A DNA stretch of 64,000 nt from Pseudoalteromonas sp. GCY (lineage in GTDB: Bacteria; Pseudomonadota; Gammaproteobacteria; Enterobacterales; Alteromonadaceae): the NCBI RefSeq assembly GCF_016695175.1, contig NZ_CP068023.1:2929501-2993500 (forward strand), written 5' to 3'. The notes below the pieces were generated by a model that saw only the letters and a program-made list of their open reading frames with translations, was not told where the DNA came from and made no database searches. Positions 52,572-61,393 of this stretch are shown here, piece after piece; position 1 is the first letter of the stretch, and each line of letters begins with the position of its first letter. The position numbers and the translations under genes are program-made.

Positions 52572-53483
52572 CTATTTATACCGCTCGGCCTTTTCTACAA
52601 GCGCTTGGCAGTACACTCTTAGTTTATCGCGCAGCACTCTCACGCTTGGGTTGATCATTTGCTTTGACGGGCAGATCAACCACAGCGGCTTACATTCAAC
52701 GCGATAGTCATTTAATATACTTTGCACCACACCTTGTTCTAGTTGGTCTGCTACGTCTATCGCGGAGCGCAATGAAATACCCGCTCCTTGCGCACACCAG
52801 CGCTTTACCACATCCGCATCATTACTGGTTCTACGCCCTTTAAGCACCACTTTGTAAGTTTGTTCATTTTTCGTCAGTTTCCACGTATCAAACTTACTGC
52901 CTCTGATCAAAAAGAATAGCCCTTGGTGCTCGCTTAATTCCTCATGATCCTTTGGTGTACCCTGCTTTTCTAAGTATTCCGTAGAGGCACAAAGCAGCAA
53001 TGGCACATCACAAATTTTAAAGCCGTAGAAGCTACTGTCTTCAGGCGCACCATAGCGCAGCGCGATATCAACACCGTCACGATAAAAGTCGAGATTGTGA
53101 TCATTAAGAATAAGCTTCAGGGCAAGTTTAGGGTATTCATCCAGTAATTCGTCTAGCCAAGGAAGGAGGATATTACGGCCAAAATCTGACGGTGCGGTTA
53201 ACCTTAGCTCACCATCAATTTCGTTGTCGTTGTCGAGCACCTGCTTTTTGCCATCAGCCAAAAGCGCAAGTGCCTGCTCGCAAATTGGCAAATAAGTTTC
53301 ACCTTGCTTGGATAGCCTTAAGCTACGCGTAGAACGCACAAAAAGTTGAAAGCCAAGGTGCTTTTCCACTCGCTTTATCGCGGCGCTCGCTGTGGCAACC
53401 TGCATATCTAACTGCGCAGCCGCCGCGCTAATATTGCCAAGTTTAGCCGTTTTCATCACGACGATTAAATCTTGTGTATTCAT
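52572..53483 (-). CDS. LysR-family transcription regulator
   Basis: LysR-type regulator of about 303 aa. The N-terminal winged helix reads MNTQDLIVVMKTAKLGNISA, then AAAQLDMQVATASAAIKRVE and KHLGFQLFVRSTRSLRLSKQG. The C-terminal effector domain has GELRLTAPSDFGRNILLPWL and VDIALRYG. It resembles the CrgA/AaeR-like group. TTG 53489 is an alternative start. It diverges from an nfsB-type nitroreductase, 95 bases between starts, its probable target. Confidence 0.9.
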   Translation of the reverse strand: MNTQDLIVVMKTAKLGNISAAAAQLDMQVATASAAIKRVEKHLGFQLFVRSTRSLRLSKQGETYLPICEQALALLADGKKQVLDNDNEIDGELRLTAPSDFGRNILLPWLDELLDEYPKLALKLILNDHNLDFYRDGVDIALRYGAPEDSSFYGFKICDVPLLLCASTEYLEKQGTPKDHEELSEHQGLFFLIRGSKFDTWKLTKNEQTYKVVLKGRRTSNDADVVKRWCAQGAGISLRSAIDVADQLEQGVVQSILNDYRVECKPLWLICPSKQMINPSVRVLRDKLRVYCQALVEKAERYK

Positions 53484-53577
53484 TTTCAAAAAATTTTTGA
53501 AACTATTTAACTCATTATCATCTTTTTATTGATTATGTAAATCCATATTATGTCTTTAAAGCAATTAGGAGTTTGAT

Positions 53578-54237
53578 ATGTACACGTTACGCGATGCAAT
53601 CCACAATCGTTATTCTACAAAAGCCTTTGATCCTAATAAAAAAATTAGTGATTCAGATATTGACCTACTCAAGCAGGCGCTAAGACTAAGCCCCTCTAGT
53701 ACCAACGTTCAGCCATGGCATTTTGTCATCGCAAGTACTGAGGCTGGCAAAACTCAAGTGGCTAAAAGCACACAAGAGAATTACAAATTTAATGAAGCAA
53801 AAGTACTAAATGCATCGCATGTTGTTGTATTTGCTGCAAAACAAAATATAAATGATGCACATTTAGATAAAGTGCTTGCCAAAGAAAGTGCCGATGGCCG
53901 ATTTGAAAAAGGCTCTGAGGTAGAAGCACAAATGAATAATGGCCGTCGCTATTTTGTCGGCTTAAATCAAACCAGCGATGAAGCAATCAAAGCATGGACT
54001 GGCAAACAAGTTTACTTAAATCTTGGGCAATTTTTGCTAAGCACAGCACTACTCGGTATAGACTCTGTGCCCATTGAGGGCTTTGACGCTGAAATTCTCA
54101 GCAATGAGCTTGGGTTAACTGAGCAGGGCTTTGATGCCCTTGCTATTGTCGCATTGGGCTATCGAGACGAAGGTGATTTTAATGCTAAATTACCTAAATC
54201 TCGCCTTGCTATCGACGATATCATTACCGAAATCTAA
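53578..54237 (+). CDS. nfsB: NAD(P)H nitroreductase / dihydropteridine reductase
   Basis: FMN-dependent nitroreductase of the NfsB type, 219 aa (E. coli 217). Characteristic parts are NRYSTKAFDPNKKISDSDI, LRLSPSSTNVQPWHFVIAS, AWTGKQVYLNLGQFLLSTAL and GIDSVPIEGFD. It reduces nitroaromatics and quinones by two electrons; its natural substrate is not settled. GGAG stands before the ATG. It is likely controlled by the divergent LysR gene. Two hairpins follow the stop codon. Confidence 0.93.
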   Translation: MYTLRDAIHNRYSTKAFDPNKKISDSDIDLLKQALRLSPSSTNVQPWHFVIASTEAGKTQVAKSTQENYKFNEAKVLNASHVVVFAAKQNINDAHLDKVLAKESADGRFEKGSEVEAQMNNGRRYFVGLNQTSDEAIKAWTGKQVYLNLGQFLLSTALLGIDSVPIEGFDAEILSNELGLTEQGFDALAIVALGYRDEGDFNAKLPKSRLAIDDIITEI

Positions 54238-54247
54238 TACCCAGTTT

Positions 54248-54283
54248 GGCACTGATAATGGCTAGCTAGATAACATCAGTGCC
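54248..54283 (+). terminator. First hairpin after nfsB
   Basis: Nine-base perfect arms GGCACTGAT (54248) and ATCAGTGCC (54275) with an 18-base loop, ten bases after the nfsB stop. Confidence 0.65.
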
Positions 54284-54303
54284 ATTCCAACTTCGGTTGG
54301 AAT
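54284..54303 (+). terminator. Second hairpin after nfsB, UUCG loop
   Basis: Eight-base perfect arms ATTCCAAC and GTTGGAAT around a TTCG loop, a very stable RNA tetraloop. It directly abuts the previous hairpin. An ATACCA motif is at its right end. Confidence 0.7.
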
Positions 54304-54624
54304 ACCATTTCAAACACTACAATGTAAACCAATGTGAATGAAACAATAAATTCACAACTATCCTCACCCCTGTTTTGTATTAAATTTATCCATACTTTTC
54401 AATAACATTACAGTTATTTGAAATTATTGGTAATTTTTTAATGTGAATTTTTTAGCTCTGTTGTAAAAATTCTGCTTGAAACATTGAATATATTATTGTT
54501 AATTAAAAGTGAAGAGTGAATTCACCTTTAAAAATAACGAAATGACAACAAGTAAACTCAGTCCTCACCACTGGTTTTGTACCTGCCAGCCGAGAGACTG
54601 TAGCAACCTCAACAGGAAGAAATA
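54304..54624. other. AT-rich leader of the M35 protease gene
   Basis: About 320 bases, strongly AT-rich around 54340-54540. It must hold the protease promoter. A GGAAG ribosome site lies nine bases before the ATG. No gene or clear structure is seen. Confidence 0.45.
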
Positions 54625-55737
54625 ATGAAGCTACTATCACGCACACTATCTACAGGGTTACTCGCCGCAGCCGTAACCGCATCACTGAATGCTCAAGCAA
54701 TGAATAAAGACCTAGCGGTAAGTGTTGATGTCGACACAAAAAGCAATGGCGATGTTATTGCGACGCTAAACATCACCAATCAGGGTAAAGGCAATCAGAA
54801 AATCTTAAGCTGGTATACAGACCTTGAAGAAGAGCATATTTTCAAAATTACGCGTGATGGTAAAGAAGTTAATTTCTTTGGTCCTCACTACAAACGCCCA
54901 GCTCCCACTGAAGCTGACTTTATCAAGTTAAAGTCTGGCGAAACGCTCACTAAATCATTTGAGCTTTCAGGCCTTTATGATCTTAGCCAGCCAGGTAACT
55001 ACGAAATTAGTTATGATGTTGAATCATTTGATCTTTTCGGTAAAAAAGAAATCCCAAGCATGACTACAAGAACGATGGGTCAGCAATCGATGATGCGTGC
55101 CAATGTAGCAGAACTCAGCTCAAATTCGGTAAATCTGTGGCTTGAAGGCGTTGCGATGACGAAGGGCAATGTTCAAGTCAATGCAAAACCAACCGCAGGC
55201 GCGGCTGACTGTACTGATGGCACTTGTTTTACAGGTCGTTGTAGTAACAGTGAAAAAACGAGTATTTTGTCAGCACTAAATGCTGCAGACCAGATCACTA
55301 ATGACTCCGTGGCTTACCTAAATAGCCACTCAGCAAGCAACCCATCTACGCGTTATCAAACTTGGTTCGGCGCAGCGACAAGCAGCCGTTATGCAACCGT
55401 GAAATCTAACTTCAATGCAATCAATGACGCAATCGACAACCAAGATCTCACTTTTGACTGTAGTTGTAACAAATCATACTTTGCTTATGTATACCCAAAT
55501 CAACCATACAAAGTATATCTATGTCGCGCATTTTGGAGCGCAAATGAGCTAGGTACAGATTCACGTGCAGGCACGATTGTTCATGAGCTAAGTCACTTTA
55601 ATGCCGTTGCGGGTACAGATGACATAGTTTACGGTCAATCTGGTGCGAAAAGCTTAGCAATTTCAAACCCAAGTCAAGCAATTCAAAATGCTGACAGCCA
55701 TGAATACTTTGCGGAAAACACCCCGTATCAAAACTAA
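54625..55737 (+). CDS. Secreted M35 metallopeptidase (deuterolysin/Lys-type)
   Basis: Extracellular zinc protease of 370 aa with a signal peptide (MKLLSRTLSTGLLAAAVTAS). Residues 25-150 look like an immunoglobulin-like pro-domain (SWYTDLEEEHIFKITRDGKE). The catalytic domain has HELSH at 320-324 and the aspzincin motif GTDDIVYG about ten residues later, which gives the third zinc ligand (aspartate). Cysteine pairs near CTDGTCFTGRC and CSC fit secreted peptidyl-Lys endopeptidases. Likely role: digestion of external proteins for nutrition. Confidence 0.92.
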   Translation: MKLLSRTLSTGLLAAAVTASLNAQAMNKDLAVSVDVDTKSNGDVIATLNITNQGKGNQKILSWYTDLEEEHIFKITRDGKEVNFFGPHYKRPAPTEADFIKLKSGETLTKSFELSGLYDLSQPGNYEISYDVESFDLFGKKEIPSMTTRTMGQQSMMRANVAELSSNSVNLWLEGVAMTKGNVQVNAKPTAGAADCTDGTCFTGRCSNSEKTSILSALNAADQITNDSVAYLNSHSASNPSTRYQTWFGAATSSRYATVKSNFNAINDAIDNQDLTFDCSCNKSYFAYVYPNQPYKVYLCRAFWSANELGTDSRAGTIVHELSHFNAVAGTDDIVYGQSGAKSLAISNPSQAIQNADSHEYFAENTPYQN

Positions 55738-55869
55738 TCTCGACTAATTGGTATAAATATCCCTGACGAGTATCGGGTTTAGGCAACCGTCTAGACCCGA
55801 TGCTATTCACAGCGATTTCAGCTAACATGAAATATACTTCTTAAATTCATCTATTTGCTGAGGAATTTC

Positions 55870-56931
55870 ATGACTTGGGTTATCGTCGCGCTGTGTGGTT
55901 TTATCCTACTTGCTACGTTATTGCCACTTGCTAAGCATCCGCACTGGAGTGTTAGAGCAATGGAATTCCCGCGGCTTCAGCTCACTGTTATTACTGCATT
56001 TACGCTACTGCTGTCCATTTTTTATCTTAATCTTCAAAGCGTAGCCGCGCTTGCTATCATTGCTCTAGTAGGCTGTTTATGTTTTCAACTGTGGTGGATT
56101 TTACCCTACACCCCACTTTGGTCGGTCGAGGTAAAAAAAGCGACAACCGATACTCACACAATCAGTTTGATCACCGCCAATGTCCTGCAAACCAATCAAC
56201 AGTTTAATCTGCTATTGGAGCAAGTCCGGACAAATCAACCTGATGTTTTAGTCACGTTAGAAAGTGATGAGATATGGGAGCAACAATTAGACTCGTTGTT
56301 AGATATACTGCCCTACAGCGTTAAATGTCCACAATCCAATTTATACGGCATGCACGTTTATTCTCGCTACCCGCTAGACGAGGCAAAATGTGAGTATATC
56401 GTTGAAGAAGGCGTGCCTTCGATACATGCAAAACTCAAGATCGCTCCCCATATCATGATCCAGACCCATTTTTTGCACCCGGCACCGCCGAGCCCCACCG
56501 AGAACGAAACGGCCATTGAGCGAGATGCAGAATTGGTGGTTGTCGCCAAACGCGTCATAAATGAGCCTTTGCCCACCATAGTCACTGGCGATCTCAATGA
56601 TGTTGCTTGGTCACCAACCACGAGATTATTTAGGAAAATAAGTGGGCTTCTTGATCCGCGAGTTGGCCGAGGCATGTTTAACACTTTTCATGCACAGTAC
56701 CCGTTTGCACGATGGCCGCTAGATCATTTGTTTGCGAGTCACCATTTCACAGTGATCGATATTAAAAGGCTCAACAACATAGGGTCAGATCACTTTGCGC
56801 TTTATGCAAAACTCGCTTATCAACCCATCAAAAATGAAGATGAAGCAGGACTTGAGCTGAGAAAGAAAGATATACATCGCAGCAAAGAAATTATTGAAAA
56901 TGCCGTGGCAAAGCCGAATTGCAAATTATGA
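55870..56931 (+). CDS. Membrane-anchored endonuclease/exonuclease/phosphatase protein
   Basis: A 353-aa protein. Three membrane helices occupy residues 1-90. The EEP domain follows: SLITANVLQTNQQ (Asn), LESDEIWEQQ (Glu), TGDLNDVAWS and the last HxD pair GSDHFALYAKL. The catalytic residues are complete. Such proteins split phosphodiester or sphingomyelin-type bonds, or small nucleic acids; the target is not known. The start ATG 55870 is taken because GAGGAA lies directly before it; the frame opens five codons earlier. Confidence 0.85.
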   Translation: MTWVIVALCGFILLATLLPLAKHPHWSVRAMEFPRLQLTVITAFTLLLSIFYLNLQSVAALAIIALVGCLCFQLWWILPYTPLWSVEVKKATTDTHTISLITANVLQTNQQFNLLLEQVRTNQPDVLVTLESDEIWEQQLDSLLDILPYSVKCPQSNLYGMHVYSRYPLDEAKCEYIVEEGVPSIHAKLKIAPHIMIQTHFLHPAPPSPTENETAIERDAELVVVAKRVINEPLPTIVTGDLNDVAWSPTTRLFRKISGLLDPRVGRGMFNTFHAQYPFARWPLDHLFASHHFTVIDIKRLNNIGSDHFALYAKLAYQPIKNEDEAGLELRKKDIHRSKEIIENAVAKPNCKL

Positions 56932-56994
56932 TAGTGAATTTAAGTACGGTAAGTATGAACGAGTGCTATAAATAGAGGTTTTTAAATAATGTCA

Positions 56995-57027
56995 GCTTGA
57001 AGCCAGCGTCTTTCACTGACTTCAAGC
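56995..57027 (-). terminator. Terminator of the DUF885 gene
   Basis: On the minus strand, arms GCTTGAAG and CTTCAAGC with a 17-base loop are followed by an AT-rich tail. It stands 13 bases past the gene's stop. Confidence 0.65.
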
Positions 57028-57039
57028 CGAAAAATGTAT

Positions 57040-58908
57040 TTACGACTGCAGAGAATTAATCCAAGTCTTGATATCTTCTTCAACAAGCGCCATTGGCCTT
57101 GCGCCTTTTAGCAACACCACGTCGTGGAATGCTTTAATATCAAACTTATCACCTAGCTGTTGCTTAGCGTGCTCTCTGAGCTCAACCAACTTAAGCATAC
57201 CTAACTTATAACCAAGCGCTTGTCCTGGCCAAGCGATATAACGGTCGATAGCCGATACTACATCACTCATCGCCGTACCTGTTGCATCAGCAAAATACGT
57301 GATCGCTTGATCGCGTGTCCACTTTTTATAATGTAGGCCCGTATCAACCACCAGTCGAGCAGCACGATATGCCTCAGCTTGCAGACGACCTAAGTCTCCA
57401 AATGGGTCGTCTTTATACATCCCCATTTCGTAAGCCAATAGCTCTGAATACAGCGCCCAGCCCTCAACATAGCCATTAAATGAGGCATTTTGACGCATCA
57501 AACCGATTTCTGTTTGCAGCATATTAAGCGCAATTTGGAAGTGGTGACCAGGAACCGCCTCGTGATACGTTAAGGTTTTCATGCCAAAACTTGGTACTGC
57601 TTTCATGTCTTTTAGGTTGATTGAAAATACCCCAGGGCGACTTCCATCAAGTGATGGACCGTTGTAGTAACCACCCGGCGCGCCTGCTTCCACGGCTTTT
57701 GGTATACGTTTAACTTCAACAGGTTGCGGTGGAATAGTAGAAAAATAATCTGGCGCTTTTTGTAAAATTGTCCCTATTTCACCACGCAAGAACGATAATA
57801 ACGCTTCACGACCTTCGTCAGAATCCGCATATAAAAATCTCGACTCTTCATTGAGCTGCTTCATCCGGTCGCCAACGGTGCCTTGTGAATAGCCATTTTG
57901 CTTGAGGATTTCGTCCATACGCTTTGAAATACGCTCCACCTCAGCAAGGCCAATTTGGTGGATCTCTTCCGCGCTCATATCAGAATCCGCCAAATAGGTG
58001 ATTTCATGCTGGTAGAAAGCTTCGCCATTTGGTTGGGCCCAAATACCAACATTTTCAGGCGCTTTGCTCTCTAGAGCGTGCATAATCGCAGACACATTTT
58101 TAAATTCAGGATAAAGCTTTTGCTCAACTATTTGTGTTGCCTGTGCAACATAATCAGCGGCGGCTTTATCCGTAATACCATCAAGATCCGTAAGTTTATC
58201 TTTAAACGACGCAACCAAAGGATGTTCTGCACTACTTGGCGCCGTGAAGTTATCTAAATAACCTAACGTGTTTGGAAATAATACTTTTGGTAAAATTACG
58301 CCTTTATTGGCATCCGCTTTTACCTTACTTGCAACTTGCTTCGTGACTTCAACAAAGGCATTTAGGCGCGCAACATAGTCTTTTGCATCTTGCTCGCTCT
58401 CTATTCCATGCTGGTCTTTAAGCACATTCGGAATATCCAGCAATGGGCCGGACAATTGATTGACAATATATGGCAAGTGTCCGCCCCAAGTATCAATATA
58501 ACCTGCTGAGAAGCCTTTATCGCCAGCATAATAACGTGCAATAACTTCATTTACTTTAAGGTGCAACAAGTCATCAGAGTTGGCCACGCCCGATTGTAAT
58601 TGTTTTAATTTATCTGCGGCTGCGTTCATATCCACCTGGAGCGCCTGCATACCAACAACCGAGTAATCCGGCAGTCTATTGGCATAGTGACCATATTCAC
58701 TGCTTGATAATTTGAGCGAAGTAGCAAGCGCGGGTTCGTGGTTAATAAACTGCTTGGTGTACTGTTCTACGACTTTGTCGATTTCTGCACGAGAGAGAGT
58801 TGATTCTGTGATTTTAGCAACAGATGTAGTTTCTGTTGTTGGCTTGTCTTGAGCGCATCCGCTCAAACCTAGCACGACAGAGAGTGCTACCAAGCTTATT
58901 TTATTCAT
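57040..58908 (-). CDS. DUF885 family lipoprotein (putative zinc peptidase)
   Basis: Lipoprotein of 622 aa (signal MNKISLVALSVVLGLSGC, Cys 18). The central conserved block is TLTYHEAVPGHHFQIALNM, the HExxxGH zinc site typical of DUF885, followed by GYVEGWALYSELLAYEMGMY. The C-terminal part is helical with WPGQALGYKLG. The family is widespread in marine bacteria and is treated as carboxypeptidase-like, but activity is not proven. It lies on its own between terminators. Confidence 0.88.
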   Translation of the reverse strand: MNKISLVALSVVLGLSGCAQDKPTTETTSVAKITESTLSRAEIDKVVEQYTKQFINHEPALATSLKLSSSEYGHYANRLPDYSVVGMQALQVDMNAAADKLKQLQSGVANSDDLLHLKVNEVIARYYAGDKGFSAGYIDTWGGHLPYIVNQLSGPLLDIPNVLKDQHGIESEQDAKDYVARLNAFVEVTKQVASKVKADANKGVILPKVLFPNTLGYLDNFTAPSSAEHPLVASFKDKLTDLDGITDKAAADYVAQATQIVEQKLYPEFKNVSAIMHALESKAPENVGIWAQPNGEAFYQHEITYLADSDMSAEEIHQIGLAEVERISKRMDEILKQNGYSQGTVGDRMKQLNEESRFLYADSDEGREALLSFLRGEIGTILQKAPDYFSTIPPQPVEVKRIPKAVEAGAPGGYYNGPSLDGSRPGVFSINLKDMKAVPSFGMKTLTYHEAVPGHHFQIALNMLQTEIGLMRQNASFNGYVEGWALYSELLAYEMGMYKDDPFGDLGRLQAEAYRAARLVVDTGLHYKKWTRDQAITYFADATGTAMSDVVSAIDRYIAWPGQALGYKLGMLKLVELREHAKQQLGDKFDIKAFHDVVLLKGARPMALVEEDIKTWINSLQS

Positions 58909-59191
58909 TATTACGCCGCTCCATTAGGGTTGTTGTCAAAGCTAAAAATGCCAGTGCAGATCTGGCTGCTGATGGAATAGTCATACCAATTTGACTGAAC
59001 ACTAGTTCAATTTGGTATAAGCACTTCATTCATTGAGAAATCCGAATGCAATAAAGTGCTCACGCTATTCTCATAGATGCAACTACAAGTAACATATTTG
59101 CGTTTTTGTTACAGCTATAAAAGATAAAATCCTACAAAATAAGTTACTTTCTTTACACCTTAACTCAAGCAAATAGCTTTCGCTCGAGTGC
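58909..59191. repeat. Intergenic region with ATACCAA inverted repeat
   Basis: It contains an inverted repeat at 58983-59018, arms beginning ATACCAATTTGA and ending TTGGTAT, the longest case of the ATACCAA motif seen in several gaps here. A second pair AGCACTT/AAGTGCT surrounds 59020-59060. No gene is visible. Confidence 0.6.
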
Positions 59192-59878
59192 TTAGTCTTC
59201 AAGCAACAGAGGTTCAGGTATTTCGTTGTGGCCAAATGCAGAGTCAGCAATAATCTGCTGCACGCGACCAGATGACTTGTCAAACACAAAGCAAGCATGT
59301 GCCCTTTGTTCCAACTGTAAGCTGATTGTGATACTCAAACTTTTAGGTAAAGCCTGCGCTATCACATCTCTCGACGCTTCTGTAAAGAGTACAGATTCAG
59401 GGGTAAATTGATAAAACTGCCCAAACTGTAAATCACAATGCTCGCCTTGCTGTAAGTCCTTCCTATATTCATATTGGTAGAGCTTGCTGCCACAACCGGG
59501 GCCAAAATAATTGGTTGTCAATGCCGTAAAATTGTAGTCCCGCACTTGCGGAATAAAACAGCGCTGAGTCCCCCGCTTTGGCATTGGATGCCAAATTTGT
59601 GCACATACTTTAAAAAATGGTCGTTTATTTTCATAAAGTACATATAGATCATCATTGTCCAACATCCCTCGGGCATGATGTTGGTAATTACTGCTGCCCG
59701 CAACTTGAGCCGCGAGAAATTGCTTGTTTTGCGAAAGCCGATACAACATCTCAGCAAGCAGTCTTAATGTACTATCATCCAAGCAGTCTGGACCAGTATA
59801 TAAGCTAGAAACACAATTAATAAAATCACTAAAGTTAATTGCCCCATGACTATAAAAGTTATCGAATTGGCGTGCCAT
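59192..59878 (-). CDS. Unknown soluble protein
   Basis: A 228-aa protein starting MARQFDNFYSHGAINFSDFI, with no signal peptide. It has many aromatic residues and histidines in a beta-rich middle (FTALTTNYFGPGCGSKLYQY and FYQFTPESVLF), a layout that might be a cupin-like barrel, but no metal motif is clear enough. AAGGA precedes the ATG, so it is probably translated. No function is proposed. Confidence 0.65.
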   Translation of the reverse strand: MARQFDNFYSHGAINFSDFINCVSSLYTGPDCLDDSTLRLLAEMLYRLSQNKQFLAAQVAGSSNYQHHARGMLDNDDLYVLYENKRPFFKVCAQIWHPMPKRGTQRCFIPQVRDYNFTALTTNYFGPGCGSKLYQYEYRKDLQQGEHCDLQFGQFYQFTPESVLFTEASRDVIAQALPKSLSITISLQLEQRAHACFVFDKSSGRVQQIIADSAFGHNEIPEPLLLED

Positions 59879-60274
59879 ATTTCTTCCTTGTGTGTGAGCG
59901 TTTTAGTCAGACGAATAAAGAGTACGTCAGCTAAAATTCGTATTTTTAAAACAGAAACTTGCAAATATCCGATTGCAAACAGCGCTGTTTTCTTAGTCCT
60001 TAATTAAAGCTAATGCAGACTGAGGAGAACGCAACAAATTAATTACAATTTTGGTGGCAGCCTAGTTAAGACTATTAATGAGATGAGTCAGAGATGGTAG
60101 TTTAGAGTTTATACGCTATACAGAGCGTAAGTGAAGCATGAGTATATGTCATAAAAACTTCATGCAAATTTATGCACTTAACACCACGCGCGACAGAGAC
60201 TGAACCGAGCGCAATATTTATATTGTATTTTCATCGTTTCGAATGACACTAATCAGCAAAACAAGATAAATCAC
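59879..60274. other. Intergenic region, nothing certain
   Basis: About 395 bases before the small-protein gene. It is moderately AT-rich. I see no gene, repeat or strong hairpin; the promoter of the 228-aa gene is expected here. Confidence 0.4.
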
Positions 60275-60300
60275 AGTCCAAACTTACTTAGATTTGGACT
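60275..60300 (-). terminator. Hairpin over the end of the small-protein gene
   Basis: Eight-base perfect arms AGTCCAAA and TTTGGACT with a ten-base loop enclose the stop codon at 60284-60286. A weak T-rich tail follows on the minus strand. Confidence 0.55.
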
Positions 60301-60454
60301 CGGTAATCACCTCGTCTTGGCTAAACATCTCAGCCTGAGTTGCTTGAGATGAGATGCTATGAGCATCAGTTGTTAACGTTAAAATAACAAATAATACAGT
60401 CATCACTGCAAATGCAATATTGACCGTTTTCCCTAAGAAGCGCGTTTTTAACAT
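60284..60454 (-). CDS. Small secreted or membrane protein
   Basis: A 56-aa protein, MLKTRFLGKTVNIAFAVMTV start, with one hydrophobic segment that is either a signal peptide (cleavage near DAHS) or an anchor. The short hydrophilic tail is SSQATQAEMFSQDEV. The ATG at 60454 follows AGGAGA, so it is likely real; the open frame extends upstream without a ribosome site. The function is unknown. Confidence 0.55.
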   Translation of the reverse strand: MLKTRFLGKTVNIAFAVMTVLFVILTLTTDAHSISSQATQAEMFSQDEVITESKSK

Positions 60455-60588
60455 CACGATTTCTCCTAAACTTATCACTATTAAGCTTAGTCGAAATCGT
60501 GAGCAAAAAAGGTTTAATTCAAACAAAAAATAATTTACTAAATGCAATTATCGAAGCGTGTGGGGTTATGCGCAAACCAACGTTCGAG

Positions 60589-61053
60589 TTAATTGGTTTT
60601 AACATCTTGATAAGCCTGAGTTCCCCATAATGGCACGGTTGACAAGCTATGCTTAAAGCTACCAGAGGTTTCCTTAGTGGTATAGGCTAAGTACATCAAG
60701 GTTTGGTTTTTTGCATCAAAGATCCTTCTCACCTTCATTGATTTAAAAAACACACTTTTTGATTTTTTAAATACCACTTCGCCAGAATCACTTTTATCTA
60801 TATTCGCTAGCATCGCAGGTGTTATTTCACTCGTTTGACGGCAAGAAATAGAGCTATCGCTTGGGTCCGAAAAACTCAAGTCGTCTTCAACACTCGCCAC
60901 ATGACAGGTCACACCCGTTACAACGGGGTCAACCATAGAGTCTAATTTTATATCTTTGAGCGTAAATAGACCAAGTGACACATCACCAACCTCACTGTCA
61001 GAGCAACCTAGTAACGTACAAGATGCCAACAATGCAAACATCAGCTTTTTCAT
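60589..61053 (-). CDS. creA: CreA family protein
   Basis: A 154-aa protein of the CreA family. It is a lipoprotein here (MKKLMFALLASCTLLGC), where E. coli CreA has a plain signal peptide. Conserved parts are DPVVTGVTCHVAS, SISCRQT, GEVVFKKSKSVFFKSMKV, RRIFDAKNQTLMYLAYT and STVPL. The function of CreA is unknown; in E. coli it begins the creABCD operon, but no creBCD genes are here. Confidence 0.88.
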   Translation of the reverse strand: MKKLMFALLASCTLLGCSDSEVGDVSLGLFTLKDIKLDSMVDPVVTGVTCHVASVEDDLSFSDPSDSSISCRQTSEITPAMLANIDKSDSGEVVFKKSKSVFFKSMKVRRIFDAKNQTLMYLAYTTKETSGSFKHSLSTVPLWGTQAYQDVKTN

Positions 61054-61393
61054 TGTTTTTCCTTAAGATAATCGACGTACAAAAGAAACATACGGAGTTA
61101 ATACTCTAAGCTATTTGAAAATTTTCGCAAATCACCTTATTTAAAAAAGAGATAACCATTCAAAAAATCAAAATAATTATTCACAAAATACGAATAAGCA
61201 TGTTAGCATGCGCCGCAGTTTCAGGGTGGCTAAATTTACCTAAACCATGAACAAAACATGGCTAGTTAATTCACCACCGGTTGTATGAAATTCTCTCTAA
61301 ACTCGGGACAGAAATGCACCACCTGCATAGTTACCCACTTATAAAGATTGAAATTTCGTCACGTTTAATTCTTAATTTGAGGTTCCACCATCC
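61054..61393. other. Leader region of the third TonB receptor
   Basis: About 340 bases between divergent starts of creA and the TonB receptor. It is AT-rich, with no Fur-box-like palindrome and no hairpin of note. Promoters of both genes should lie here. Confidence 0.45.
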
